Made by a program: the position numbers and the translations under genes
Assembly: GCA_002716385.1 (NCBI GenBank)
Contig: PBAX01000001.1
Span: 69,048-102,885, forward strand
DNA length: 33,838 nt
Reading direction: 5' to 3'
Origin: Phycisphaerae bacterium
Lineage (GTDB): Bacteria > Planctomycetota > Phycisphaerae > Phycisphaerales > SM1A02
Notes under the pieces: model-generated
Database searches by the model: none
What the model was told of the DNA's origin: nothing
Seen by the model: only the letters and a program-made list of their open reading frames with translations
In this document: positions 1 through 7,854 of the stretch, piece after piece
Layout: every line of letters starts with the position of its first letter
Position numbering within the stretch: position 1 is the first letter of the stretch

Positions 1-233
1 GCGGGCTCGTCGACATCGTGCTTCTGGACAACATGCCCAGTGAGCAGATGGCCGAAGCCGTTCAGCGTCGCAATCTCTCGGGTAGCAACATCCTGCTCGA
101 GGCTTCGGGCGGAATCGATCTGGATTCGGCTTCTCATGCGGCGGCATCGGGTGTTGATCGCATCGCGGTGGGTGCGGTCACCAGGCATGCCTCGATGGTG
201 GATATCGGGCTCGATATCAAAGTGGATTCATGA
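1..233 (+). CDS. nadC: Nicotinate-nucleotide pyrophosphorylase (carboxylating), C-terminal part
   Basis: This is the 3' end of a gene that begins before the window; the reading frame starts at base 3. The product would convert quinolinate and PRPP to nicotinate mononucleotide in de novo NAD synthesis. The visible residues carry the end of the type II phosphoribosyltransferase barrel: VLLDNM, then LLEASGGI, then GVDRIAVGAVT and a terminal LDIK. These are the usual C-terminal signatures of NadC. The stop TGA (231-233) overlaps the ATG of the next gene (ATGA), so the two are translationally coupled. Nothing unusual is visible in this fragment. Confidence 0.93.
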   Translation, partial: GLVDIVLLDNMPSEQMAEAVQRRNLSGSNILLEASGGIDLDSASHAAASGVDRIAVGAVTRHASMVDIGLDIKVDS

Positions 234-787
234 CCCAGTTGACGGACATCTCGCACTGGCCCGATCGGGTCGAGGCGTTGGTCGCTCAGATCGGTGAACC
301 GCTTCGTGAAGGGCGTGTCGTACTTTCCTGCGACAGTACCCAGAACATGGCTCGTGCCATGGGTGCCGGTTCGCTCGTCGTGGCCTCCAGACAGGTCTCC
401 GGCAGGGGGCAGCGAGGCAACACGTGGGAGGACACCGGCTCGGAGGGACTTGCCTTCAGCCTGTGTCTGCCCAAGACCAGCGAGCCGTCTCGCTCAATCG
501 ACATCGCCGCCGCGATCGTGGCCGCCTTGGAGTCATCCGCGCCCTCGCGTCTGGAGGTGAAACACCCCAATGACGTCCTGCTGGATGGACAAAAGTTGGC
601 TGGTGTGCTGATCGAGCAGTCGGGCGAACTGGCCGTGATCGGGATCGGCATCAATGTCCATCAGGTCTCTTGGCCGGATTCTCTGGAGTCCCGGGCGATC
701 AGCCTCTTGCAGGCAGGTATCGAGATGGAACGCATCGAGGTCCTCGAATGCATCCTTCCGGGCGTTGTGGCGGCCTGGACAGGTTGA
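230..787 (+). CDS. birA: Biotin--protein ligase, catalytic domain only
   Basis: A 185-residue class I biotin-protein ligase that would activate biotin as biotinyl-AMP and attach it to carrier proteins such as the acetyl-CoA carboxylase BCCP. The biotin/ATP loop reads GRGQRGNTW (consensus GRGRRGRxW), followed by KHPNDVLLDGQKLAGVL (the KWPND and GKLaGiL region) and GIGINV. There is no N-terminal HTH, so it is not a BirA repressor. The protein stops soon after GIGINV and lacks the usual C-terminal SH3-like domain of about 50 residues. The short frame that follows does not restore one. The start ATG overlaps the nadC stop. Pairing with nadC is common in bacterial genomes. The assignment is firm; whether the short form is native or truncated is open. 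Confidence 0.88.
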   Translation: MTQLTDISHWPDRVEALVAQIGEPLREGRVVLSCDSTQNMARAMGAGSLVVASRQVSGRGQRGNTWEDTGSEGLAFSLCLPKTSEPSRSIDIAAAIVAALESSAPSRLEVKHPNDVLLDGQKLAGVLIEQSGELAVIGIGINVHQVSWPDSLESRAISLLQAGIEMERIEVLECILPGVVAAWTG

Positions 788-868
788 CCTGAAGGGGAAT
801 CGGTCCTCGACCGAACCGCCAAGTCCTCGCCCGATTACACTGATCTATCGTTTCCAACGGGGATAGAG

Positions 869-1324
869 ATGACGGAAGAGGCAATGCCACATCAGGCGGA
901 AACATTGGAATGGACCGCGCATCCACTGCGTGAGCAGCCCTTGCGTGCCGTACTGACCAGTGTTGTGATTCTGGCCACAGGGTGGCTGGTCTCTCTGGCC
1001 GTGCCCAATGTCCTGGGCGGTGTACTGGCTGGTGGGGGCGCCATGTTGTTTCTGTTCTTCATGTTGAATCGCTTCTATCTGCCCAGCCGGTATCGCATCG
1101 ATTCCAATGGCATTGCGGTTCGATATCCCATCGGAACCCGGAGCATCCGCTGGCAGGAACTTCAGCGGTTTCCACACGATGCCTCCGGGGGCTACCTCTC
1201 CACTCGCCAGCGTGGCGGGGCCTTCGACAGCCGTGGCATCAGCGTTCTGTTCGCTGGTCGAGGCGAGGAGATCATCCCGAGGATCAAGTCCTCCATGGCC
1301 TCGATCGAGAGGGCCGAGGCATGA
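869..1324 (+). CDS. Two-TM membrane protein with PH-like C-terminal domain
   Basis: A 151-residue protein of unknown function. Two hydrophobic helices lie at about residues 27-45 and 48-66, giving a hairpin anchor. They are followed by a soluble beta-rich tail that begins YRIDSNGIAVRYP and continues with RSIRWQEL. This order (TM hairpin, then a strand-rich segment with an R/W-x-x-L pair) resembles bacterial PH-like (bPH/YdbT-type) proteins, but I recognise this only from pattern. A purine-rich stretch (GGGGATAGAG) precedes the ATG. The stop overlaps the next start (ATGA at 1321). It is the first gene of the eight-gene operon that leads into the MutL-like ATPase and may be an accessory of that complex. 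Confidence 0.75.
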   Translation: MTEEAMPHQAETLEWTAHPLREQPLRAVLTSVVILATGWLVSLAVPNVLGGVLAGGGAMLFLFFMLNRFYLPSRYRIDSNGIAVRYPIGTRSIRWQELQRFPHDASGGYLSTRQRGGAFDSRGISVLFAGRGEEIIPRIKSSMASIERAEA

Positions 1325-1719
1325 GCTGGCGGGATCAGATCAGAAATGCCTTCGCTGTGGACAAGCCGGGTGCGGCGGAACCCACGGAAAGGCAGGCCGA
1401 AATCTGCGATCGAGTCTGCAAGGCGGTCGTGAAGCGTGGGATGACCCTCCCGGCCCTCATGGCCCTCGAGATGGGCCGACCTCTGAACTTCATGGCCTCT
1501 CAGGCCATCCATTTCTTCAGGCCGATCATTTCGGTGATTCTCGATGGGCCCACAATCGAGGAGTTTGCCAACTTTCTTGAGCAGAGAGGGTCGGTAGAGT
1601 ATCTTTGCCAGCGATTAGAGCACTGGGACCGGGTAGGTCCTGAGGCCCAGGAAACCGAATCCAAACAACTGCCCGAAGCTTCCCAGGACCCAAATACAGA
1701 TGACGAACATCGATCCTGA
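1321..1719 (+). CDS. Small conserved-looking protein of unknown function upstream of the MutL-like ATPase
   Basis: A 132-residue protein that I do not recognise. The frame is open further upstream, but the start chosen is ATG 1321, which overlaps the preceding stop (ATGA). It has a charged N-terminus and a helical middle with an amphipathic or hydrophobic stretch (about residues 45-75, including MALEMGRPLNFMASQ and FFRPIISVIL). A short FANFLEQRGSVEYLCQRLE helix follows, and the tail is acidic and probably disordered. The hydrophobic stretch could be a peripheral membrane segment. The gene overlaps the next start by 20 bases, so it belongs to the same transcript as the MutL-like gene. No function is proposed. 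Confidence 0.7.
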   Translation: MSWRDQIRNAFAVDKPGAAEPTERQAEICDRVCKAVVKRGMTLPALMALEMGRPLNFMASQAIHFFRPIISVILDGPTIEEFANFLEQRGSVEYLCQRLEHWDRVGPEAQETESKQLPEASQDPNTDDEHRS

Positions 1720-3526
1720 CCAGATCAAGGTCATTCTTGCGACAGACTGCGGGAGTACCACCACCAAGGCCATTCTCATCCAGTACGTGGATGGTGAGTA
1801 TCGCCAGACCCATCGTGGTGAGGCTCCGACGACCGTTGAAAAACCATTTGCCGACGTCACCATGGGTGTCGTCAATTCGGTGACGGAAATCGCCGAACTG
1901 GCTGGACGCCGTCTGGTTGGCGACGACGGGCGAATCATCTCACCCGCGACCGAGACGGAGGGATGTGACATCTACATCTCGACCTCATCAGCTGGTGGCG
2001 GCCTCCAGATGATGGTGGCGGGGGTGATCGCCGAAATGACCGCGGCCAGTGCGAAGCGTGCGGCGCTCGGCGCCGGTTCGATCGTCATGGACGTGATCGC
2101 GGCCAACGATGGACGTCGTCCGCACGATCAGATCCAACGCATCCGCGACCTGCGGCCCGACATGATCCTCATCTCGGGTGGCACGGATGGCGGTACGACC
2201 GACAAGGTTGTCCAGATCGCCGAGCTGGTTGCCCCGGCCAAGCCCCAGCCCAGATTCGGCAGCGACTACTCGATGCCCATCATCTACGCCGGCAACGAGG
2301 ATGCCCGCGATGCGGTCAGCGACGTGTTCAGCGAGGGCGGTTTCGACCTGCAGATCGTGGATAATCTGCGTCCGGTGCTCGAGCGTGAGAATCTCGGTCC
2401 GGCTCGCGACAAGATCCACGACATCTTCCTCGAGCACGTGATGGCACAGGCACCTGGCTATGAGAAGCTCATGAGCTGGACCGGTGCGCCCATCATGCCG
2501 ACACCTGGTGCCGTGGGCGACATTCTCCAGACGGTTGCCAAGCTGCAGGACATCAATGTCGTTGGTGTCGACATCGGCGGTGCCACTACCGACGTCTTCA
2601 GCGTGTTCGAGGAGACCTTCAACCGGACCGTCAGCGCGAATCTCGGGATGTCCTATTCGATCTCGAATGTCTGCGCGGAAGCGACCATGCCCAATGTGCT
2701 CCGCTGGGTCCCCTTCGACATGAACGAGCGGGAACTTCGCAACCATGTGAAGAACAAGATGATCCGGCCGACGACGATTCCCCAGACCCGGGAAGCCTTG
2801 ATGTTCGAGCAGGCCGTCGCCCGTGAAGCGTTGCGATTGGCCTACAAGCAGCACAAGGAATTCGCGACGACGCTCAAGGGCGTCCAGCAACAGCGAACGG
2901 TCGGCGACACCTTCAGTCAGCAGACGAGCGGGCAGACCATCGTCAACAACATGACACTCGATCTCCTGGTCGCCTCCGGCGGCGTGCTCAGCCACGCTCC
3001 TCGCATGCACCAGACGGCCATGATGCTGATCGATGCCTTCGAACCCGAGGGTGTGACCATGCTGGCCAAGGACTCGATCTTCATGATGCCTCATCTGGGC
3101 GTGCTTTCGAGCGTCCATCCCAAGGCCGCCGAACAGGTGTTCGATCGGGACTGTCTGGTCTATCTGGGCACAAGCGTCTGTGCAGCCGGCCAGCCCAAGC
3201 CCGGAAAGACCTGCTTCAAATATGAATTGACCGGTGATCGAACCGGATCCGGTGAAATCCGTTGTGGTCAGATGGAACTCCTTCCTCTGGAAGAGCACGA
3301 GACCGCGACGATCACCCTGACGCCAGCACGTGGCATCGATCTGGGTGAGGGTCCCGGCAAGAAAGTGCAAAAACCCGTTCGCGGTGGTACCGTCGGCCTG
3401 ATCCTTGATGGACGTGGTCGGCCACTGGCGCTTCCGGAGGAGCGATCCTCTTGCCAGACGACCGTGCAGGGTTGGCTTGACGCCCTCGACGTTTACAAGG
3501 AAGAAACGGAACCCGTGGGCGTCTGA
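1700..3526 (+). CDS. MutL/GlmL-family ATPase (actin/Hsp70 fold)
   Basis: A 608-residue member of the MutL family (named after the protein encoded beside glutamate mutase; not the mismatch-repair MutL). The ASKHA-fold phosphate loops are present: DCGSTTTKA at about residues 16-24 and DIGGATTDVFS at about 291-301. ISGGTDGG and the long SSAGGGLQMM...LGAGSIVMDV block typical of the family are also seen. In glutamate mutase operons such proteins are thought to reactivate or protect the B12 enzyme. Here no GlmS/GlmE-type gene is nearby. Instead the gene is followed by a barrel-sandwich/KOW protein and membrane proteins, so a chaperone-like ATPase of an envelope complex is the better inference. ATG 1700 was chosen because it sits just before the first phosphate loop. 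Confidence 0.9.
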   Translation: MTNIDPDQIKVILATDCGSTTTKAILIQYVDGEYRQTHRGEAPTTVEKPFADVTMGVVNSVTEIAELAGRRLVGDDGRIISPATETEGCDIYISTSSAGGGLQMMVAGVIAEMTAASAKRAALGAGSIVMDVIAANDGRRPHDQIQRIRDLRPDMILISGGTDGGTTDKVVQIAELVAPAKPQPRFGSDYSMPIIYAGNEDARDAVSDVFSEGGFDLQIVDNLRPVLERENLGPARDKIHDIFLEHVMAQAPGYEKLMSWTGAPIMPTPGAVGDILQTVAKLQDINVVGVDIGGATTDVFSVFEETFNRTVSANLGMSYSISNVCAEATMPNVLRWVPFDMNERELRNHVKNKMIRPTTIPQTREALMFEQAVAREALRLAYKQHKEFATTLKGVQQQRTVGDTFSQQTSGQTIVNNMTLDLLVASGGVLSHAPRMHQTAMMLIDAFEPEGVTMLAKDSIFMMPHLGVLSSVHPKAAEQVFDRDCLVYLGTSVCAAGQPKPGKTCFKYELTGDRTGSGEIRCGQMELLPLEEHETATITLTPARGIDLGEGPGKKVQKPVRGGTVGLILDGRGRPLALPEERSSCQTTVQGWLDALDVYKEETEPVGV

Positions 3527-3547
3527 TCGTCCAGCAGGAGCATTGTC

Positions 3548-4672
3548 GTGGCCAAGGCTTATACCCCCGGATTGCTGGTAACTCGGCACAAGAAACACCG
3601 CATCATGCGGCGTCTGCCCATTTCCGGTGACGTCCGAGTGAAGATGAATGATCAGGTCAATGCAGGGGATGTGGTTGCCGAAACCAATCTTCCCGGCAAT
3701 GTCCATCCAATCAATCTGGCCAACCAGATGTCACTGCCGCCAGCGGATGTCGTCGGCTGCATGCTCAAGGCGGAGGGCGACGCGATTGCCCTTGACGAGC
3801 CGCTCGCCCAGAGCAAGGGCCTCTTCGGCATGTTCAAGAACACCATCAACTCGAGATACGAGGGGACGGTCGAGACCGTTTCGCCGGTGACCGGTCAGGT
3901 CATCATTCGAGGCGCCCCGCTGCCCGTGCAGGTTCAGGCCTACATGAGTGGTCAGGTGGTCAGTATCTCCGAGGGTGAAGGGTGCGAGGTCGAGGCCGAT
4001 GTGGCCTATGTGCAGGGCATCTTCGGTGTCGGTGGCGAGACTCAGGGCTGTATTCGAGTCGTTGGAACGGGGCATGAGCAGGAGTTGACTGCTGATCTGA
4101 TTTCCGAGGATATGGCCGGCTGCATCATCGTGGGCGGGGCCCGCATGACGGTCGAGGCCATCCGTCGAGCACGTGAAGTGAAGGCTGCTGGAATCATTTC
4201 CGGTGGCATTGATGATCAGGATCTCAAGGAACTCCTCGGCTACGACCTTGGTGTGGCCATCACTGGCCGAGAGGATCTTGGCATCACGGTGATCGTCACC
4301 GAGGGCTTCGGTGAAATCGCCATGGCCGAGCGGACGCACGCCATGCTCCGAGAGTTCGAGGGTCGTGAGGCATCCATCAACGGTGCCACGCAGATCCGTG
4401 CGGGCGTCATGCGGCCCGAAATCATCATTCCATTGGAATCGGTGCCGCCTGCAGCCAATGAAGGTCAATTCGAGGAAGGCCAGCTTGAAGCTGGTCGTCT
4501 TCTTCGTGTGATTCGTGATCCCTGGTTCGGCATGATCGGGAAGGTCTCCGATCTGCCTGCCGAACCACATGTTCTTGGTTCCGGATCGAAAGCTCGCGTT
4601 CTGGAGGTCACGTTCCCCTCCGGAGAGAAGGCAATCGTGCCACGAGCCAATGTGGAACTGATCGAGGAGTGA
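3548..4672 (+). CDS. Barrel-sandwich-hybrid and KOW-like domain protein
   Basis: A 374-residue soluble protein. The N-terminal ~130 residues look like a lipoyl/RnfC-type barrel-sandwich hybrid: ISGDVRVKMNDQVNAGDVV with a later GTVETVSPVTGQVIIRG segment, the paired half-motifs that fold on each other in biotinyl-lipoyl-like domains. A middle alpha/beta region contains GCIIVGGARMTVEAIRRA and GIISGGI. The last ~40 residues (KARVLEVTFPSGEKAIVPRANVELIEE) resemble a KOW/SH3-like barrel. No catalytic residues are evident. The start is GTG 3548, preceded by AGGAG at 3536-3540 with a 7-base spacer. It sits between the MutL-like ATPase and the DUF6754-like protein and could be the adaptor linking the ATPase to the membrane proteins (inference). 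Confidence 0.8.
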   Translation: MAKAYTPGLLVTRHKKHRIMRRLPISGDVRVKMNDQVNAGDVVAETNLPGNVHPINLANQMSLPPADVVGCMLKAEGDAIALDEPLAQSKGLFGMFKNTINSRYEGTVETVSPVTGQVIIRGAPLPVQVQAYMSGQVVSISEGEGCEVEADVAYVQGIFGVGGETQGCIRVVGTGHEQELTADLISEDMAGCIIVGGARMTVEAIRRAREVKAAGIISGGIDDQDLKELLGYDLGVAITGREDLGITVIVTEGFGEIAMAERTHAMLREFEGREASINGATQIRAGVMRPEIIIPLESVPPAANEGQFEEGQLEAGRLLRVIRDPWFGMIGKVSDLPAEPHVLGSGSKARVLEVTFPSGEKAIVPRANVELIEE

Positions 4673-4677
4673 GCGGC

Positions 4678-6066
4678 ATGTTTCGAGCTCTGGTTCTCCT
4701 CCTGGTCCTGCTGGGTCTGCAGCCCGCCATGTCACATGGTGCGGTGCTGTCCCTGTCAGGGCCCTCCAACGTGGTTGCCGAAGACGTCCCGGACGACGTC
4801 GGTGGCCAGATATTGGTGACATGGAGCTTGTCCCCTGACGATGGATTGATGAATGACGGCACCCAGGTGGTGACCGGCTATGTGATCTACAGGGAAATAC
4901 TGCCCACGGGCGCCGGTCTGGAAAGTGGAGCCGAGACACCTGCGGGGCAGGGCTACGAGCTTGGCTTCTCCGACAACTTCGACTACGAGGCGAATCAGCC
5001 AGTCGGTTCGGTGCCGTATTCCGTGGCTTCATTTCTGGACGAGAATGTGGATGCGGGCGTCACCTATGTGTATGCAATCGCCGCAGCTGGTCCTGGCGAC
5101 ACCTTCTCGCCCCTAGCGGTCGCCGCCAAGCCGGTGACGGCCGAGATGCAGTACATCAATCAGGGCAAGCTCTGGTTCTTCATCATCATGATGGTGATCA
5201 GTGTCGTGATCGTCTACTTCGTCTTCTACGCCAAGCGTGGTGGCAAGATCAAGGTTCGCCCGATCGCGGGTCTCGAAGCGGTATCCGAGGCGGTCGGACG
5301 ATCGACCGAGATGGGCAAGCCGGTACTCTTCGTTCCGGGAATTCTGGACATCAACGATATCCAGACGGTTGCCGGCATCACCGTGCTCTCCAACGTGGCC
5401 AGAACATCGGCTCAGTACGATGCCGAACTGAAGGTTCCGACAGCTCGATCACTGGTCATGACGACCGCACGTGAGACCGTCGAGGCGGCCTATCTGGGTG
5501 AGGGACGGCCGGATGCCTACAACGAGGACAACATCTACTACCTGACCGATGAACAGTTCGGCTACACGGCCGGTGTCCAGGGAGTCATGGTTCGTGAAAA
5601 GCCGGCAGCCTGCTTCTACATGGGTGCCTTCTATGCGGAATCACTGATTCTTGCCGAAACAGCCAATTCGATCGGGGCGATCCAGGTGGCGGGTACCGCC
5701 ATGCCGTCGCAGCTGCCGTTCTTCGTGGCGGCCTGTGACTACACCTTGATCGGTGAGGAGTTCTTCGCGGCCTCCGCGTATCTGTCGAACGATCCCGAGC
5801 AGCTGGGGTCGCTCAAGGGCCAGGATGTCGGCAAGATCGTTGCGGCCATTCTGCTCATCCTCGGTTGTGTGCTGGCGACGCTGGCAACGGTCGTTCCGAC
5901 CAACAAGCCATTACTGATGGCTGAGATGTACATCAAGGACAATATTCTCGGCGAGGACGGACTTGTTCCCGACGAGCTCAAGGTGGCGGTACTGGAAGGC
6001 AAAGTTGAACAGCTCATGGAAGTTGATCAGGATGCCCAGCCCGCCATCGATGGGGGAGAAAACTGA
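4678..6066 (+). CDS. DUF6754-like membrane protein with N-terminal FN3-like domain
   Basis: A 462-residue envelope protein. An N-terminal signal peptide (MFRALVLLLVLLGL...) leads into a beta-rich region (about 22-150) with WSLSPDDG and GYVIYRE, typical of a fibronectin-III-like fold. A transmembrane helix follows at about 165-187 with a KRGGKIK stop-transfer, then a ~190-residue cytoplasmic domain, and a second helix at about 384-405. I recall this architecture as DUF6754-type; that name is from memory, not a search. ATG 4678 was chosen over the in-frame GTG 4669 because GAGGAG lies 8 bases upstream and the signal peptide then starts correctly. Its stop abuts the next gene. The cytoplasmic domain is the likely partner of the ATPase and barrel protein encoded upstream. 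Confidence 0.8.
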   Translation: MFRALVLLLVLLGLQPAMSHGAVLSLSGPSNVVAEDVPDDVGGQILVTWSLSPDDGLMNDGTQVVTGYVIYREILPTGAGLESGAETPAGQGYELGFSDNFDYEANQPVGSVPYSVASFLDENVDAGVTYVYAIAAAGPGDTFSPLAVAAKPVTAEMQYINQGKLWFFIIMMVISVVIVYFVFYAKRGGKIKVRPIAGLEAVSEAVGRSTEMGKPVLFVPGILDINDIQTVAGITVLSNVARTSAQYDAELKVPTARSLVMTTARETVEAAYLGEGRPDAYNEDNIYYLTDEQFGYTAGVQGVMVREKPAACFYMGAFYAESLILAETANSIGAIQVAGTAMPSQLPFFVAACDYTLIGEEFFAASAYLSNDPEQLGSLKGQDVGKIVAAILLILGCVLATLATVVPTNKPLLMAEMYIKDNILGEDGLVPDELKVAVLEGKVEQLMEVDQDAQPAIDGGEN

Positions 6067-6977
6067 TGCTAGTGAAGCGGACTATTCCCCTTATCCTGGC
6101 AGCCTCGATCGGCTTTCTGCTGATCGCGACGTACTTCATTCCGTCAACGGAGCAATGGGGTGCGACTGCGATGGAGATGTTCATCATCCTCTCGGCAGGG
6201 GCCATGGTGCTCGGTGCGGGCAATCTGATCATGCTCAATCTGTCCAAGATCTCCAACAAGAATCCTGGATGGGCGTACGGGGCGATCACGCTGATCGCCT
6301 TCTTCATCACATTGATCATCGGTATCTTCAAGATCGGCGCCTTGCCGACCATGACGGCCCCCGACAATCCATGGACGGCTCCGCTGGTCGGTCAGCCGGG
6401 CGTCCCCTTCTGGTGGATCTACTCATACGTCTACAAGCCACTTACTGCGACGATGTTCGCCATGCTTGCCTTCTACATCGCCTCGGCGGCGTTCAGGGCA
6501 TTCCGTGCCAAGAACATCGAGGCGACCTTGTTGCTGGGCACGGCCTTCATCGTTCTGCTGGGTCAGATCTACGCCGGTGTTTGGCTGACGAGTTTCCTTC
6601 CCGACATCGGTTCAGTGGATGGCCTTGCCCGCTATGTCGCATCCTTCCCAGAAGCATCGCAGGAATTCGCCAGAGCGATCGCTCTTCAGGTCCAGAGCGG
6701 GGTGACGCTGGACAACTTCACTTTCGAAGGCGTTTCGTATGCCAGCATGTCGCTCGACCAGCAGGCCATGGCCATCGAGATGAGCCAGTATCTCAACGGC
6801 TGGTGGTATCAGTTGCTCAATGGTCTTCGCCTGGAGAATCTCACCCAGATCATTCTGGACGTTCCTCAGAAGGCCGGCAATCGCGCCATCATGATCGGAA
6901 TCGCACTGGGTATCGTTTCCGTCTCACTGAAGGTGCTTCTTGGCATCGATCGTTCCTACCTTGGATCGGAGGACTGA
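6066..6977 (+). CDS. Polytopic membrane protein of the MutL-like operon
   Basis: A 303-residue integral membrane protein of unknown function. About six helices are visible, near residues 7-25, 34-56, 70-92, 125-148, 155-178 and 270-292. A periplasmic or interhelical stretch of ~80 residues lies between the last two. The conserved-looking loop NKNPGWAYGA and the segment FWWIYSYVYKPL have no family I can name. The start ATG follows the preceding TGA with a one-base overlap, so expression is coupled. It probably forms the membrane core together with the two following gene products. Confidence 0.8.
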   Translation: MLVKRTIPLILAASIGFLLIATYFIPSTEQWGATAMEMFIILSAGAMVLGAGNLIMLNLSKISNKNPGWAYGAITLIAFFITLIIGIFKIGALPTMTAPDNPWTAPLVGQPGVPFWWIYSYVYKPLTATMFAMLAFYIASAAFRAFRAKNIEATLLLGTAFIVLLGQIYAGVWLTSFLPDIGSVDGLARYVASFPEASQEFARAIALQVQSGVTLDNFTFEGVSYASMSLDQQAMAIEMSQYLNGWWYQLLNGLRLENLTQIILDVPQKAGNRAIMIGIALGIVSVSLKVLLGIDRSYLGSED

Positions 6978-6981
6978 TCCC

Positions 6982-7854
6982 ATGTTGAATTTCCTCCGAA
7001 ATCTCGATCGTCGTTGGATCTTCCTGCTCATGGGCGTGGCCGTGGCCTTGCCCATCCTGCTGAGGTTCCTTCCTCCAAACGAATACACACTCATGGACAA
7101 GAAGGTCTTCGATGCCATCGAGAGTCTTCCCGATGGTTCGCGTGTGCTGGTGTCGTTCGACTTCGACCCGGGCTCGCAAGGCGAACTGCTTCCCATGGCC
7201 ATGGCGTTCACACGCCATTGCGGCTTCAAGAAGCACAAGATCTACTTCATGTGCCTCTGGCCCCTGGGCGAGCCATTCATCGAGGATGCCATGGAGATTC
7301 TCAATTCGGAATTCGAGGGTCTTGAATACGGCGAAAACTACATGTCCTTCGGCTACAAGCCTGGTGGCGAGGCCGTCATCAAGAACATCATCGTCGACTG
7401 GAAGCAGCTGTTCATAACGGATTCCAGGAAGCAGTCACTCGAAGACATTCCGATGACGGCGAACATCAAGTCCGCCAAGTCGATGGATCTGCTTGTGAAT
7501 GTCTGTGCGGGCGATCCAGGCGCCAAGCAGTGGGTCCAGTACGGTGCGACGCCGGCGGGTCTTCCCCTGGTCGCCGGTTGCACTGGTGTCCAGGCGCCGC
7601 TGCTGTACCCGTACATCCCCGATCCGATGGCAGGCCTTCTGGCGGCCATCAAGGGAGCGGCCGGTTACGAACAGATCCTCCTCGAGAAGTATCCGTCCTT
7701 GGCAGAGCCCGAAATGATCGATTCAATGTTCTCGACGACATCTGCGTTTCAGCGCATGGGTCCGCAGTTCGTGGCTCACCTCCTGATGTTGCTCCTGATC
7801 GTCGTCGGCAACTTCATCTTCTTCCTTGATCGCAAGAGGGGAGCCTCACGATGA
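6982..7854 (+). CDS. Membrane protein with N- and C-terminal TM helices and a large extracytoplasmic domain
   Basis: A 290-residue protein with one helix near the N-terminus (about 11-29) and one near the C-terminus (about 264-283). By the positive-inside rule (RNLDRRW before the first helix, DRKRG after the second) the ~235-residue domain between them lies outside the cytoplasm. That domain begins VFDAIESLPDGSRVLVSFDF, an alpha/beta start reminiscent of periplasmic sensor or binding folds, but no family is recognised. The frame is open back to 6940; ATG 6982 was chosen because a GGAGGA Shine-Dalgarno sits upstream. Its stop overlaps the next ATG (ATGA). Confidence 0.78.
   Translation: MLNFLRNLDRRWIFLLMGVAVALPILLRFLPPNEYTLMDKKVFDAIESLPDGSRVLVSFDFDPGSQGELLPMAMAFTRHCGFKKHKIYFMCLWPLGEPFIEDAMEILNSEFEGLEYGENYMSFGYKPGGEAVIKNIIVDWKQLFITDSRKQSLEDIPMTANIKSAKSMDLLVNVCAGDPGAKQWVQYGATPAGLPLVAGCTGVQAPLLYPYIPDPMAGLLAAIKGAAGYEQILLEKYPSLAEPEMIDSMFSTTSAFQRMGPQFVAHLLMLLLIVVGNFIFFLDRKRGASR

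Noticed and set aside
1700..3526. DNA mismatch-repair MutL
   Set aside because: The motifs are those of the actin/Hsp70-type glutamate mutase accessory family, not the GHKL ATPase of mismatch repair.
1988..3706. Long antisense open frame (572 codons) on the minus strand
   Set aside because: It lies fully over the MutL-like gene, has no recognisable protein and is the expected shadow of a GC-rich gene. The same applies to the antisense frames at 3731-5032, 10345-11250, 20176-21381 and 30917-32077.
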